NCBI GenBank assembly: GCA_021204625.1
Contig: JAJPZA010000121.1
Span: 1 to 45,097 of the forward strand
DNA: 45,097 nt
Origin: Clostridia bacterium
GTDB lineage: Bacteria; Bacillota; Clostridia; Christensenellales; Borkfalkiaceae
Reading direction: 5' to 3'
Shown: positions 1-7,830 of the stretch, one piece after another
How the letters are laid out: each line of letters starts with the position of its first letter
Numbering within the stretch: the first letter of the stretch is position 1
The notes under the pieces: model-generated
What the model saw: only the letters and a program-made list of their open reading frames with translations
Databases searched by the model: none
What the model was told of the DNA's origin: nothing
Position numbers and translations under genes: made by a program

Positions 1-77
1 GTACTTATTTTAGAATTTAATAATATATATTGATAAAAATAATCTCAAAATTTTTTAATCAAACTTAAAGAAAACGC

Positions 78-105
78 TTGACAGAACAGGGAATTGTGAT
101 ATAAT
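78..105 (+). promoter_or_regulatory. Promoter of the toxin-antitoxin pair
   Basis: A TTGACA box at 78-83 lies 16 bp from TATAAT at 100-105, and TGA just before the -10 makes it an extended -10. It sits about 40 bp upstream of the toxin gene in an AT-rich leader. Both hexamers are perfect consensus, so strong transcription when not repressed is likely; autorepression by the downstream HTH protein is an inference. Confidence 0.8.
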
Positions 106-147
106 CTTATTACCCATCAGGTAAACATTTTTCACAACGCCAAAGGG

Positions 148-675
148 GTGATTTTTCTGAAATTAGAATATGAAAAGAGAAGTGTGAAGAAGTCGTTTGA
201 AGACATATTGGGCGTGAATTCCATCTATAACAGTGAAGAACAAATGGTGAATGAGCTTAACGAGAAACTGAGTAATCAGTCGCAAGAACAGGAAGACCAG
301 AAAGATCAGAACGAGGGAATTAAGCCTCAAGAAGAGAAAGAGTCTGGGAATAACAATCTTCAAGAAGAAGAGGGTAATGAGAACAAGAATAAGGGTTCTG
401 CACTTGCCGAATCAGTAAGAAGGCATTGCAAGACTATAATGGACTTTAAAGACTTTTGGACTTTGCTACAGAGTCATCATGGGCACATCGAATCATTACA
501 GGGAGAGTTAAAGGGATGCTATTCCATTAGGCTTTCTCCTAATCATCGTCTGATAGTTAAGCCTAAATCAAGAAGTTTAAGCGCAGAGAATTTAAAAAAG
601 TGTGATACCGTTATTATTATAGGAGTGGTTGATTATCATGGCAGAGGAAGCAAAATCAATTGGTTTATCTCGTAA
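148..675 (+). CDS. HigB/RelE-like toxin with acidic insertion
   Basis: This is probably the toxin of a type II toxin-antitoxin module, a ribosome-dependent or free mRNA interferase of the HigB/RelE fold. The N-terminal strand and helix (residues about 5-22, KLEYEKRSVKKSFEDIL) and the C-terminal block (about 85-175, with HGHIESLQGELKG, YSIRLSPNHRLIV and GVVDYHG) match the usual family pattern. Between them, at about residues 41-83, is a low-complexity stretch rich in Gln, Glu, Asn and Lys, which makes the protein about 175 aa instead of the usual 90-120. The start is unclear. GTG at 148 lies inside a near-perfect Shine-Dalgarno (AAGGGGTGAT, 143-152), so a CTG at 157 may be used. The gene overlaps the downstream antitoxin by 38 bp, as in many such pairs. 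Family assignment rests on my reading of the sequence pattern, not on a search. Confidence 0.75.
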   Translation: MIFLKLEYEKRSVKKSFEDILGVNSIYNSEEQMVNELNEKLSNQSQEQEDQKDQNEGIKPQEEKESGNNNLQEEEGNENKNKGSALAESVRRHCKTIMDFKDFWTLLQSHHGHIESLQGELKGCYSIRLSPNHRLIVKPKSRSLSAENLKKCDTVIIIGVVDYHGRGSKINWFIS

Positions 676-1771
676 GTACATATCTCATCCCGGTGTGACT
701 TTGGCAGAGTTTCTTGAAGAGAGGGGGATGTCTCAGCGGGAACTGGCAGTAAGGACAGGGATGAGTGAAAAGCATATCAGTACTGTCATTCACGGGCAAA
801 AGCCTATATCGGCTGTTTTTGCCCATAAACTTGAATATGCTTTAGGCGTTGAAGCATATTTTTGGATGAATCTTCAGGCTGATTATGATCGTGAAATAGT
901 TGAGTATGAGGATTTTCACAGCATCCAGGAAGAGGAGGTTGAACTCCTGCCTAAGTTCAAGATGATTACGGATGAATGGAAGAAATGCGGGGTGGTCAGG
1001 CCGGATGTGCATCCTGCACAGCTGGTGATGAGACTTAGATTGGAGCTGAGAATCAGCAACCTATGTGATATCATAAAAATGCCTCAGACCGCAGTATATC
1101 GTGCACAAAGCAACAGTAATCCCGTGGATCCGTATGTCATGTTCGCATGGCAGAGGGCATGCGAATTGTGTACAGAAAACATCCAGGTCGCAGATGAGGT
1201 TGATACGGAAAAGCTTCGCAACATGCTTCCAGAGATAAAGGCAGTAATGTTTGCAAGGACAAATCAGATTCAAAAGAAGCTGACTGCCTTGTTTTCTGAA
1301 TGCGGCATTGCTTTCAGTATAGTTCCATATTATGAAGGCGCACCGGTACAGGGTTTAATTAAGAAATCATATTTCGATAAGATTATGCTCTGTGTCGCTA
1401 TGAGATACAAGGAAGCAGATATATTCTGGTTCACATTATTTCATGAGATTGCTCATATACTCAATGGCGATATGGATAATCTAGCAAATGATGGCAAAAG
1501 AGGCATAGTGGAATTCGATGCTGGCAACAGTGATATTGAAACCAACGCTAATATCGTTGCCAGAAATATACTTATCAATCCGGATGATTACAGTGAGTTT
1601 GTAAAAGCCAGGAAATACAGACGGGCTAGTGACATCAAGGAGTTTGCTGAATCTCAGAATGTCAAAGAGTATATTGTCAAGGGACGGCTCATGAAGGACG
1701 GGCTGATTCCGTGGGGAACCAGGCCGCAATATAACTGGGAAAAGAGTGTATTGCTTGACTCAAAAGACTGA
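638..1771 (+). CDS. HigA-type antitoxin fused to ImmA/IrrE metalloprotease
   Basis: This is a two-domain protein. The N-terminal HTH_3/XRE domain (residues about 12-80, with HPGVTLAEFLEERGMSQREL and MSEKHISTVIHG) is typical of HigA antitoxins. The C-terminal ImmA/IrrE (COG2856-type) zinc peptidase carries HEIAH at residues 269-273. The HTH half should bind the toxin and repress the operon. The protease half may let the antitoxin or a partner be cleaved under stress; that role is inferred from ImmA biology. ATG at 638 is preferred over TTG at 629 because AGGAG at 621-625 is well spaced from it. The gene overlaps the upstream toxin and shares its AT-rich composition, which suggests acquisition as a unit. 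The length of 377 aa fits HigA-ImmA fusions. Confidence 0.85.
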   Translation: MAEEAKSIGLSRKYISHPGVTLAEFLEERGMSQRELAVRTGMSEKHISTVIHGQKPISAVFAHKLEYALGVEAYFWMNLQADYDREIVEYEDFHSIQEEEVELLPKFKMITDEWKKCGVVRPDVHPAQLVMRLRLELRISNLCDIIKMPQTAVYRAQSNSNPVDPYVMFAWQRACELCTENIQVADEVDTEKLRNMLPEIKAVMFARTNQIQKKLTALFSECGIAFSIVPYYEGAPVQGLIKKSYFDKIMLCVAMRYKEADIFWFTLFHEIAHILNGDMDNLANDGKRGIVEFDAGNSDIETNANIVARNILINPDDYSEFVKARKYRRASDIKEFAESQNVKEYIVKGRLMKDGLIPWGTRPQYNWEKSVLLDSKD

Positions 1772-1814
1772 TGGTATTGGTTTGCTGTATCAACTTTCAT
1801 GAATTACAGCTTTG

Positions 1815-1973
1815 CACAAGGGTCTGTCCTCAGAGGCCTTGAGGGTGCCGGTAAGCCCTGTGCAGGCCCCTGTTTCCTCCTGTAGGAATCCCGTCCAGGA
1901 GAGGGGCCGGCCGGACGGGCCGTAAATCTATAGCATGAAAGCGCCTGCGGAGCATATGCTCCGCGGGTGTTTT
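1815..1973 (+). ncRNA. Possible structured RNA of unknown class
   Basis: No open reading frame fits here, but the sequence folds well. A closing helix can form between 1821-1829 and 1913-1921 (nine pairs, two of them G-U). A long arm pairs 1865-1871 with 1902-1908 and 1877-1882 with 1896-1901. A small hairpin at 1828-1844 is possible and competes partly with the closing helix. A terminator-like palindrome follows at 1944-1967. I compared it by eye with 6S RNA, SRP RNA, RNase P, tmRNA and common riboswitch cores and recognised none. It lies between the antitoxin and rplM, and rplM has its own promoter downstream. It could also be a long 3' UTR of the antitoxin transcript. Confidence 0.35.
1944..1973 (+). 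terminator. Intrinsic terminator, perfect palindrome
   Basis: The 18-bp perfect palindrome GCGGAGCATATGCTCCGC at 1947-1964 is extended by three more pairs and followed by TGTTTT. The short T run is weak for a terminator, but the position after the toxin-antitoxin operon and before the rplM promoter fits. Confidence 0.6.
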
Positions 1974-2113
1974 GCTGTGAGGGAAAAGTGCTGTATATGT
2001 GTTTAAATCAATTGTTTTTATCTGGTTGGAAACGGGCCGGAAAAGGGCGGAAATTTTCTGTAAGTTTTTTTCAAAATCTTTTGAAATTCTTTAGCAACGC
2101 AATACAAAACAGC

Positions 2114-2142
2114 TTGACAGAAATTTTGGAAAACCATAAAAT
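2114..2142 (+). promoter_or_regulatory. Promoter of rplM-rpsI
   Basis: TTGACA at 2114-2119 and TAAAAT at 2137-2142 are separated by 17 bp, about 58 bp upstream of rplM. Just upstream lies an AT-rich inverted repeat (TTTCAAAA and TTTTGAAA, 2069-2086) and A/T runs that could act as an UP element. Confidence 0.8.
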
Positions 2143-2199
2143 AAGATTAAATTTGACATCAGAAACACACAGTGATAGAGAGTACATAAGGAGAAGACC

Positions 2200-2631
2200 A
2201 TGAAAACCTATATGGCAAAGGCGGAGGAAGTGGAAAGGAAATGGTACGTCGTTGATGCAGACGGCATGCCCCTGGGCAGACTGGCTTCCCAGGTTGCAGC
2301 CATACTCCGCGGGAAGAACAAGCCCATGTTCACGCCTAACGTAGACACAGGTGACTTCGTTATAGTTGTGAACTGCGACAAGGTTGTCCTTACCGGGAAG
2401 AAGCTGACGGACAAATATTACAGATACCACTCCGGATACATCGGAGGCCTTAAGGAGATATCCTACAAGACCATGCTTGCAGAGAAGAGCGATCTTGCCG
2501 TATACGAGGCAGTCAAGGGCATGCTTCCCAAGAATTCACTTGGAAGGCAGATGCTCAAGAAGCTCAAGGTCTTCAAGGGCCCTGAACACACTCATGCGGC
2601 TCAGAAGCCCGAACCGCTCAAATTAAACTAA
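2200..2631 (+). CDS. rplM: 50S ribosomal protein L13
   Basis: This 143-aa protein is ribosomal protein L13 of the large subunit, an early assembly protein that binds 23S rRNA. Family hallmarks are visible: [20 protein letters not shown] near residues 14-33, the RGKNKP segment, [18 protein letters not shown], the YYRYHSGY motif and the C-terminal [16 protein letters not shown]. The length is normal. The start at 2200 follows AAGGAG with good spacing. The gene is first in the conserved rplM-rpsI pair, with its own promoter at 2114-2142, and the short gap to rpsI shows cotranscription. No odd features are seen. An autoregulatory L13 leader is known in Firmicutes, but I could not make out its structure in the short leader here. 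Confidence 0.97.
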   Translation: MKTYMAKAEEVERKWYVVDADGMPLGRLASQVAAILRGKNKPMFTPNVDTGDFVIVVNCDKVVLTGKKLTDKYYRYHSGYIGGLKEISYKTMLAEKSDLAVYEAVKGMLPKNSLGRQMLKKLKVFKGPEHTHAAQKPEPLKLN

Positions 2632-2652
2632 TCAGGAGAGGAAGGTAATTAT

Positions 2653-3066
2653 ATGGCTAAAGCTACTATAAAGAAAAAGCTTCAGTTCTGGGGAACAGGA
2701 AGAAGAAAGAAGGCAGTCGCAAGAGTCCGTCTCATTCCCGCAGGCACCGGCAATATCGTTATCAATGGCAGAACCTTTGAGGATTACTTCCCTCAGGCAA
2801 CATTGAGATACGTCATCCTGCAGCCCGTCAATCTCCTCGGCGTGGACGGCAAATATGACATCCTCGTCAACGTATACGGCGGCGGATACACCGGCCAGGC
2901 CAACGCCATCCGTCTCGGCGTTGCCCGCGCGCTTCTTCAGGCAGAGGAAGGCTCCAGATCCAAGCTCAAGGCAGAAGGCTTCTTAACCCGTGACCCCAGA
3001 GTCAAGGAGAGAAAGAAGTACGGTCTCAAGAAGGCACGCCGCGCGCCTCAGTTCTCAAAGAGATAA
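2653..3066 (+). CDS. rpsI: 30S ribosomal protein S9
   Basis: This 137-aa protein is ribosomal protein S9 of the small subunit; its C-terminal tail reaches toward the P-site tRNA. The sequence shows [14 protein letters not shown] near the N terminus, [15 protein letters not shown], and the basic end [27 protein letters not shown], with the invariant terminal SKR. The length is standard apart from a few extra N-terminal residues. A GGAGAGGAAGG ribosome binding site lies in the 21-bp gap after rplM, so the two genes form one operon. A strong terminator follows 36 bp after the stop codon. Confidence 0.97.
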   Translation: MAKATIKKKLQFWGTGRRKKAVARVRLIPAGTGNIVINGRTFEDYFPQATLRYVILQPVNLLGVDGKYDILVNVYGGGYTGQANAIRLGVARALLQAEEGSRSKLKAEGFLTRDPRVKERKKYGLKKARRAPQFSKR

Positions 3067-3101
3067 TCTTTACAGACAGCAACCAATTCAAATGCAGAAA
3101 C

Positions 3102-3129
3102 AAGAGAAGCCAAGCCGCTTCTCTTTTTT
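3102..3129 (+). terminator. Intrinsic terminator of rplM-rpsI
   Basis: A 9-bp stem (AAGAGAAGC with GCTTCTCTT) and a 6-nt loop are followed by a run of T residues ending at 3129. Confidence 0.9.
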
Positions 3130-3499
3130 GCACCTTCAAAAAGTCCGCAGAAGATGCCGGATACCATGCACCAGACTGCATCCACATGGCAGAGGGAACA
3201 GCTCTTTGGACCAGTCCTCTTAGCCGTATTTCCCGGAAACATGCCGGAGTATTATAATTTCATGCCAGGCCTCCTGCATTCCGTACGCCGGCACGCGGAC
3301 ACGGCGCGGCCCGGCCGGATTTGTGCATACTGCCCAAGGAGGCTTGGATTGGGCATAATGATGGGGCAAAGGTTTGCGGCAAAGCAGGAATTTGTGCAAG
3401 CAATTGCAAGATACAGAATTTGAAATGACATGGATTTTCCGCGCGCTTGCATTTATAATGTAAAAAGGCGTAATTTGTATTGCCTTTATCCATAGGAAA
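3130..3499. other. Non-coding stretch upstream of phosphofructokinase
   Basis: No convincing gene is present. The 89-codon frame at 3154-3423 lacks a ribosome binding site and family resemblance. A hairpin can form at 3330-3357 (TGCCCAA with TTGGGCA). A TATAAT at 3454-3459 with a poor -35 is the likely phosphofructokinase promoter. A leader hairpin (AAAGGC with GCCTTT, 3464-3487) follows just before the ribosome binding site. Confidence 0.5.
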
Positions 3500-3517
3500 A
3501 TGAAGGAGAGACAGTTA

Positions 3518-4756
3518 ATGAGAAACGTTATCGTAGGACAGTCCGGCGGCCCCACAGCCGTTATAAACTCGAGCCTGCTCGGCGTTTACAAGACGGCGAA
3601 GGACAGGGGAGCCAAGACGGTATACGGAATGGTTCACGGCATCAAAGGGCTTCTGGACGGCCATGTGGCAGACCTCTCGGAGAGGCTTCGCACAGAGCTG
3701 GACATGGATCTTCTGAAGAGGACCCCGTCCTCATTCTTGGGATCATGCAGATACAAGCTTCCGGATGTGCTTGGAAATGAGGACCTGTACAAGCAGATCT
3801 TCGCATATCTGGACAAGCTTGAGATAGACGCGTTCTTCTACATCGGCGGCAACGACTCGATGGACACCATCAAGAAGCTCACGGACTTCGGCGCCATAAC
3901 CTCAAGCCCCATACGCTTCATAGGAGTGCCCAAGACGATAGACAACGATCTTGCCATAACGGACCACACTCCCGGATACGGCTCCGCGGCAAAATACATC
4001 GCCTCCACAACGAAGGAGATAATCCGTGACGGCCTCGTGTATGATTATCCCGTAGTGTCCGTCATGGAGATAATGGGCCGCAACGCCGGATGGCTCACGG
4101 CTGCCACCGCGCTTGCCAAGGGCGAGGACTGCGAGGGAGTGGACGAGATATACCTTCCCGAGAAAGTATTTGACCTGGATTACTTCCTTGCCAACGTCGG
4201 CAAGAAGCTCAAGGAAAACCGCTCAATGGTCATTGCCGTCTCAGAGGGCATCAAGGTTGCGGACGGAAGATACGTCTGCGAGCTTGCGGACCATGTGGAC
4301 TACACGGACATGTTCGGCCACAAGCAGCTTGCCGGCACCGCCCGTTTCCTCGCAGCAAAGGTTGCTGAGAAGTACGGCGTCAAGACCAGGGCCATAGAGC
4401 TTTCCTCTCTGCAGCGCTGCGCCTCCCACATCACATCCCGCGTGGATGTCACAGAAGCGTACAATGTCGGCGGAGCTGCCGTAAAGGCGGCGTTTGAAGG
4501 CATGACCGGACAGGTAATAACCCTGAAGCGCATTTCGGATGATCCGTACATGTGCATCACGGAGCCTGCGGATGTTCACATCATCGCCAACGTGGAGAAG
4601 AAGGTTCCCCTGGAGTGGATCACGAAGGACGGCACATATGTAAAACCTGAGCTTGTTCATTACATCCGCCCTCTCATCCAGGCGGAAATCACGCCTCTCT
4701 GGGTGGACGGCCTTCCCCGCCACATCCGCCTCAGAGTTCCCAAGCAGAGGGACTGA
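3518..4756 (+). CDS. pfp: 6-phosphofructokinase, PPi-dependent type
   Basis: This 412-aa enzyme phosphorylates fructose 6-phosphate to fructose 1,6-bisphosphate in glycolysis. The donor is probably pyrophosphate, making the step reversible. The phosphofructokinase fold is clear: GQSGGPTAVIN at the N terminus, GGNDSMDT at residues 110-117, PKTIDND at 138-144 with the catalytic Asp, and MEIMGRNAGW. The Asp at 113, in place of the Gly of ATP enzymes (GGDGS), together with the Lys in PKTIDND, is the known signature of PPi specificity. The start at 3518 follows AAGGAGAG; an upstream ATG at 3500 overlaps that site and is rejected. The gene is monocistronic, with a terminator at 4831-4857. Confidence 0.92.
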   Translation: MRNVIVGQSGGPTAVINSSLLGVYKTAKDRGAKTVYGMVHGIKGLLDGHVADLSERLRTELDMDLLKRTPSSFLGSCRYKLPDVLGNEDLYKQIFAYLDKLEIDAFFYIGGNDSMDTIKKLTDFGAITSSPIRFIGVPKTIDNDLAITDHTPGYGSAAKYIASTTKEIIRDGLVYDYPVVSVMEIMGRNAGWLTAATALAKGEDCEGVDEIYLPEKVFDLDYFLANVGKKLKENRSMVIAVSEGIKVADGRYVCELADHVDYTDMFGHKQLAGTARFLAAKVAEKYGVKTRAIELSSLQRCASHITSRVDVTEAYNVGGAAVKAAFEGMTGQVITLKRISDDPYMCITEPADVHIIANVEKKVPLEWITKDGTYVKPELVHYIRPLIQAEITPLWVDGLPRHIRLRVPKQRD

Positions 4757-4830
4757 AGGTTCCGGGAATCCGGCCGGGCCAGTGCTCCGCACGGACCGGA
4801 CCAAAGTGCATAACATGAAAAAACCACAGG

Positions 4831-4857
4831 ACGGAGCCCCGCAGAGGGCTCCGTTTT
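4831..4857 (+). terminator. Intrinsic terminator after phosphofructokinase
   Basis: A 9-bp stem (ACGGAGCCC with GGGCTCCGT) and a 6-nt loop end in TTTT. The sequence from here to the next promoter at 5017 holds nothing else that I can recognise. Confidence 0.85.
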
Positions 4858-5016
4858 GGCTGGAACGGAGCCGTGTGCGAACATATGTTTGGCATTTTGC
4901 CCTTCGCCGCAGCACGTTGCGGGCCTGCGGACGGCTTTGGACGGCAGAAACGGGCATAATATTGAATTACGGGGCTCTGATTTGCCCGGTTTTTTTTAAA
5001 ACAAGGGCAAAATTCA

Positions 5017-5045
5017 TTGCTTAAAAAATCTCTTTGATATATAAT
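5017..5045 (+). promoter_or_regulatory. Promoter of the large lipoprotein gene
   Basis: TTGCTT at 5017-5022 lies 17 bp from a perfect TATAAT at 5040-5045. The start codon is about 58 bp beyond the expected start point. Confidence 0.6.
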
Positions 5046-5109
5046 TTACCCGTGGTATGTCCTACGGACATGACCGGCAATAAGGTATTTCGTTTTCGGT
5101 AGCATTAAT

Positions 5110-7713
5110 ATGACTAAACGTGCAACAACAATTGTGTGCTTCTGCGCCGCGGCTTTGCTTGCGGCGGGGCTGGCCTTTTCAGCGGGCTGCGGCTATTACA
5201 GCGGCAACAGACTGGACGGAGATGTAAGCGAAGGGACTGTGACTTCGCAGGGCGGCTTCCTTGTAGAGAAGGGAGACTACATCTACTTCGTCAACGGCGA
5301 TGAATCCTACACGGCGACAAACAAGTACGGAAAGGTAGTGAAGGGCGCCATAATGCGCATGACCAGGGAGGATCTGGCAGCGCGCAATTATGCCAATGCA
5401 GAGACCGTGGTTCCCCTTGTGGTTTATTCCGGCAACAATGATGCGGGCATCTTCATTTACGGCGACAAGGTTTATTACGCCACGCCTTCCACAGAGAAGA
5501 ATTCTGACGGCGACGTCCTGAACGATTATCTGGAGTTCAAGAGCTCGAACCTCGACGGCTCGAAGACCATGAAGAACTACTACGTGCAGATTGACTCCAA
5601 CACGACCGAGTACCGCTACGTGGAAGTGGACGGCACCGTATATCTCATGTACGTGGCCGAGGACGAGAGCTATTTTGACGAAACGACAGGCGTCACGAAC
5701 CTGCACTCATACAACACAGAGACCGGCGACAATACCATACTTGCATACAACATATCCTCATGCATCTTCGACTCCGATGATGTTTCCAACCCCCGCGTGT
5801 ACTACACGATGGACGTTGAGAACTATTCCGCAAGCTCAACCTTTGACTACAACCAGGTGTACACCGTGACGGCGGACGCAACCGAGGAAGACGGCATAGT
5901 TCTTGATGAAAGCAATTCTCCCGAGGATGTTTTCGGGGAGAAGATCATCGGCTGGACAACGAAGGAAGCCGTTGAGGATGATGACGATGACGACAACGAT
6001 TACGACTATGACCGTTACATCAACCTCGGCCAGCTGGTATATGACGGCATAGGCAAGCTGGACGTCTCCGAGAACGGAAACGGATACGAATACGGATACA
6101 CGCCGTTCAACTACGGCTACGGCGAGGTCTCCAGCGAAAACGATTACACGTACTGCAACGGAGTCCGCTATACATACACTCTTGGCAAGTACACCAACGG
6201 CTACCTGTTCTACACGCGCAACACATCAAATCTTAGCAACTACATGTTTGCGCAGAAAGAGAGCGAAATGATTTCGGCCACGGACGGCAATGTGATCAGC
6301 ACGGCTGAATCCAACCCCATATCCAGGAACCCCGAGAGCGGCACAAAGCTCCTTGCGGACGGATCCAGCGCAGCCAACTACATGTACCTGTTCGATGAAG
6401 ACGGAGAGTTTGACGGCGTCATGTATGCAGAGAGCACCGGCATCTCCGTGAACTATCTTGATGACGGCACGCTCCGCGATGAGGTAGCTACCCAGGATGC
6501 AGAGGGAAGAACGGTTCTCAACACAGAGGACAGAGCCAACATAGATTCCAAGTACTACTACATTGACAAGGAAGCCGTTGCAACGCTTCTGTTCACTACG
6601 GATGACGGATACCTGTATTACTCCACGACAGGCACTAACGGCATATCCCTCTGGAGAGTAAACTACACCGGAACGTGGGATTCATACAACGGCATGCCCA
6701 ACGAGGTTGATTACACCGACGAGTACATCCCCGTCCAGATTCTTGACCTGGACGCCGTATCCGGATGGTACAACCCCGAAATCGTTGACGGACAGATCAT
6801 CTTCGCGGCGGACTTCGATGACATGACCACATTCAATTACCTGATGGTCTGCGACCTCCGCGAGACAAACGATGACGGGTCCTTCGTTACGGATTCCAAC
6901 GGCAACTACGTCATGATGAACAACAAGGAGATCTCCGCTTACAACGACCAGCTCTCCGACCTCCAGGACGCCATAGACGATTACGACGATACCGACACAT
7001 ATCCCACGGCAGATTATGCGAACATGTACAGCGCAATCCAGTTCGCATTCATCACGAGGGACAATGATTACATAGATGACCTGGCCGTAATGTGCAACGA
7101 TGCGGCCTGGGACGAAGACGAGGATGCAGACCCTGTATATTCCGACAAGACCCTTGCCCTGTACCACAACTTCATAAGGGCGAAGGGAGACTGGGCGGAC
7201 TACGCGGATGAGAGCAAGGTAATAAACGGCGAAACGGTATACTCCAACTCGAGGGATTACTACTACAGCCTGTTCGGCGTGATGTCCGACGATGATGCCG
7301 ACTCCTGGCTTGACGAAGCGAAGTCCTCATACCTGCAGGACGAGCCCGACATCTCCTGGTACGATTCGCTGTCCACGGCATGGAAGGTTGTGTTCATAGT
7401 AGGCATGTGCCTGTGCGGACTTGTGGTAATCGCAGGCATAACGCTTCTCACGATATTCCTCGTAAGGCGCAGCAGACGCCGCGCAGAGCGCCGCAAGGCA
7501 GCAGACATCCAGGTCAAGACAGATGTCAACCGTCAGCTCAACGTATATGACACTGCCGCAGGGGACATCCCTGAGGACACTGTCATGGACATGGAGGGCA
7601 ACATCATCTCCGGCGACGCGTCCGAAGTTTCCGAATCCGGTGATTCCGCAAATGCTGATGAAGCTCCCGCAGAAGACGCTCCGGCCGGCGAAGAGCCCAA
7701 GGATGCAGAGTGA
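5110..7713 (+). CDS. Large surface lipoprotein with C-terminal membrane anchor
   Basis: The function is not recognised. The N terminus is a lipoprotein signal peptide with lipobox FSAG-Cys27. A large Asp/Tyr/Asn-rich extracellular region follows to about residue 755. It has recurring short motifs of the type YIYFVNGDESY, KVYYATP and YLYYSTTGTNG, as in beta-propeller or YncE/DUF5050-like repeat proteins. A poly-Asp run lies near residues 290-300. At about residues 760-783 a single membrane helix precedes an Arg-rich stop-transfer (RRSRRRAERRK) and a roughly 85-residue acidic cytoplasmic tail. Lipid anchoring at one end plus a transmembrane helix at the other is unusual. The ribosome binding site is weak. 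The gene stands alone between its own promoter and terminator. A role in envelope sensing or ligand binding is a guess. Confidence 0.8.
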   Translation: MTKRATTIVCFCAAALLAAGLAFSAGCGYYSGNRLDGDVSEGTVTSQGGFLVEKGDYIYFVNGDESYTATNKYGKVVKGAIMRMTREDLAARNYANAETVVPLVVYSGNNDAGIFIYGDKVYYATPSTEKNSDGDVLNDYLEFKSSNLDGSKTMKNYYVQIDSNTTEYRYVEVDGTVYLMYVAEDESYFDETTGVTNLHSYNTETGDNTILAYNISSCIFDSDDVSNPRVYYTMDVENYSASSTFDYNQVYTVTADATEEDGIVLDESNSPEDVFGEKIIGWTTKEAVEDDDDDDNDYDYDRYINLGQLVYDGIGKLDVSENGNGYEYGYTPFNYGYGEVSSENDYTYCNGVRYTYTLGKYTNGYLFYTRNTSNLSNYMFAQKESEMISATDGNVISTAESNPISRNPESGTKLLADGSSAANYMYLFDEDGEFDGVMYAESTGISVNYLDDGTLRDEVATQDAEGRTVLNTEDRANIDSKYYYIDKEAVATLLFTTDDGYLYYSTTGTNGISLWRVNYTGTWDSYNGMPNEVDYTDEYIPVQILDLDAVSGWYNPEIVDGQIIFAADFDDMTTFNYLMVCDLRETNDDGSFVTDSNGNYVMMNNKEISAYNDQLSDLQDAIDDYDDTDTYPTADYANMYSAIQFAFITRDNDYIDDLAVMCNDAAWDEDEDADPVYSDKTLALYHNFIRAKGDWADYADESKVINGETVYSNSRDYYYSLFGVMSDDDADSWLDEAKSSYLQDEPDISWYDSLSTAWKVVFIVGMCLCGLVVIAGITLLTIFLVRRSRRRAERRKAADIQVKTDVNRQLNVYDTAAGDIPEDTVMDMEGNIISGDASEVSESGDSANADEAPAEDAPAGEEPKDAE

Positions 7714-7735
7714 CATCCAAACGTAATGCATAACC

Positions 7736-7761
7736 AAAGCGGCGGCCAGTCCGCCGCTTTT
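7736..7761 (+). terminator. Intrinsic terminator after the lipoprotein gene
   Basis: A perfect 10-bp stem (AAAGCGGCGG with CCGCCGCTTT) and a 5-nt loop end in a T run. Confidence 0.9.
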
Positions 7762-7830
7762 CTGTTGCGCGCAATTCCCCGAACCCATGCACCCGTATGC
7801 GATTTAAACCCTAACCCCTCATGCATAGAG

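Noticed and set aside
3154-3423. 89-codon frame upstream of phosphofructokinase
   Set aside because: It has no ribosome binding site and a composition unlike a real protein, and it lies in a likely control region.
4241-4957. 238-codon minus-strand frame over phosphofructokinase
   Set aside because: It lies mostly antisense to a clear gene and follows its codon pattern; no family resemblance was seen.
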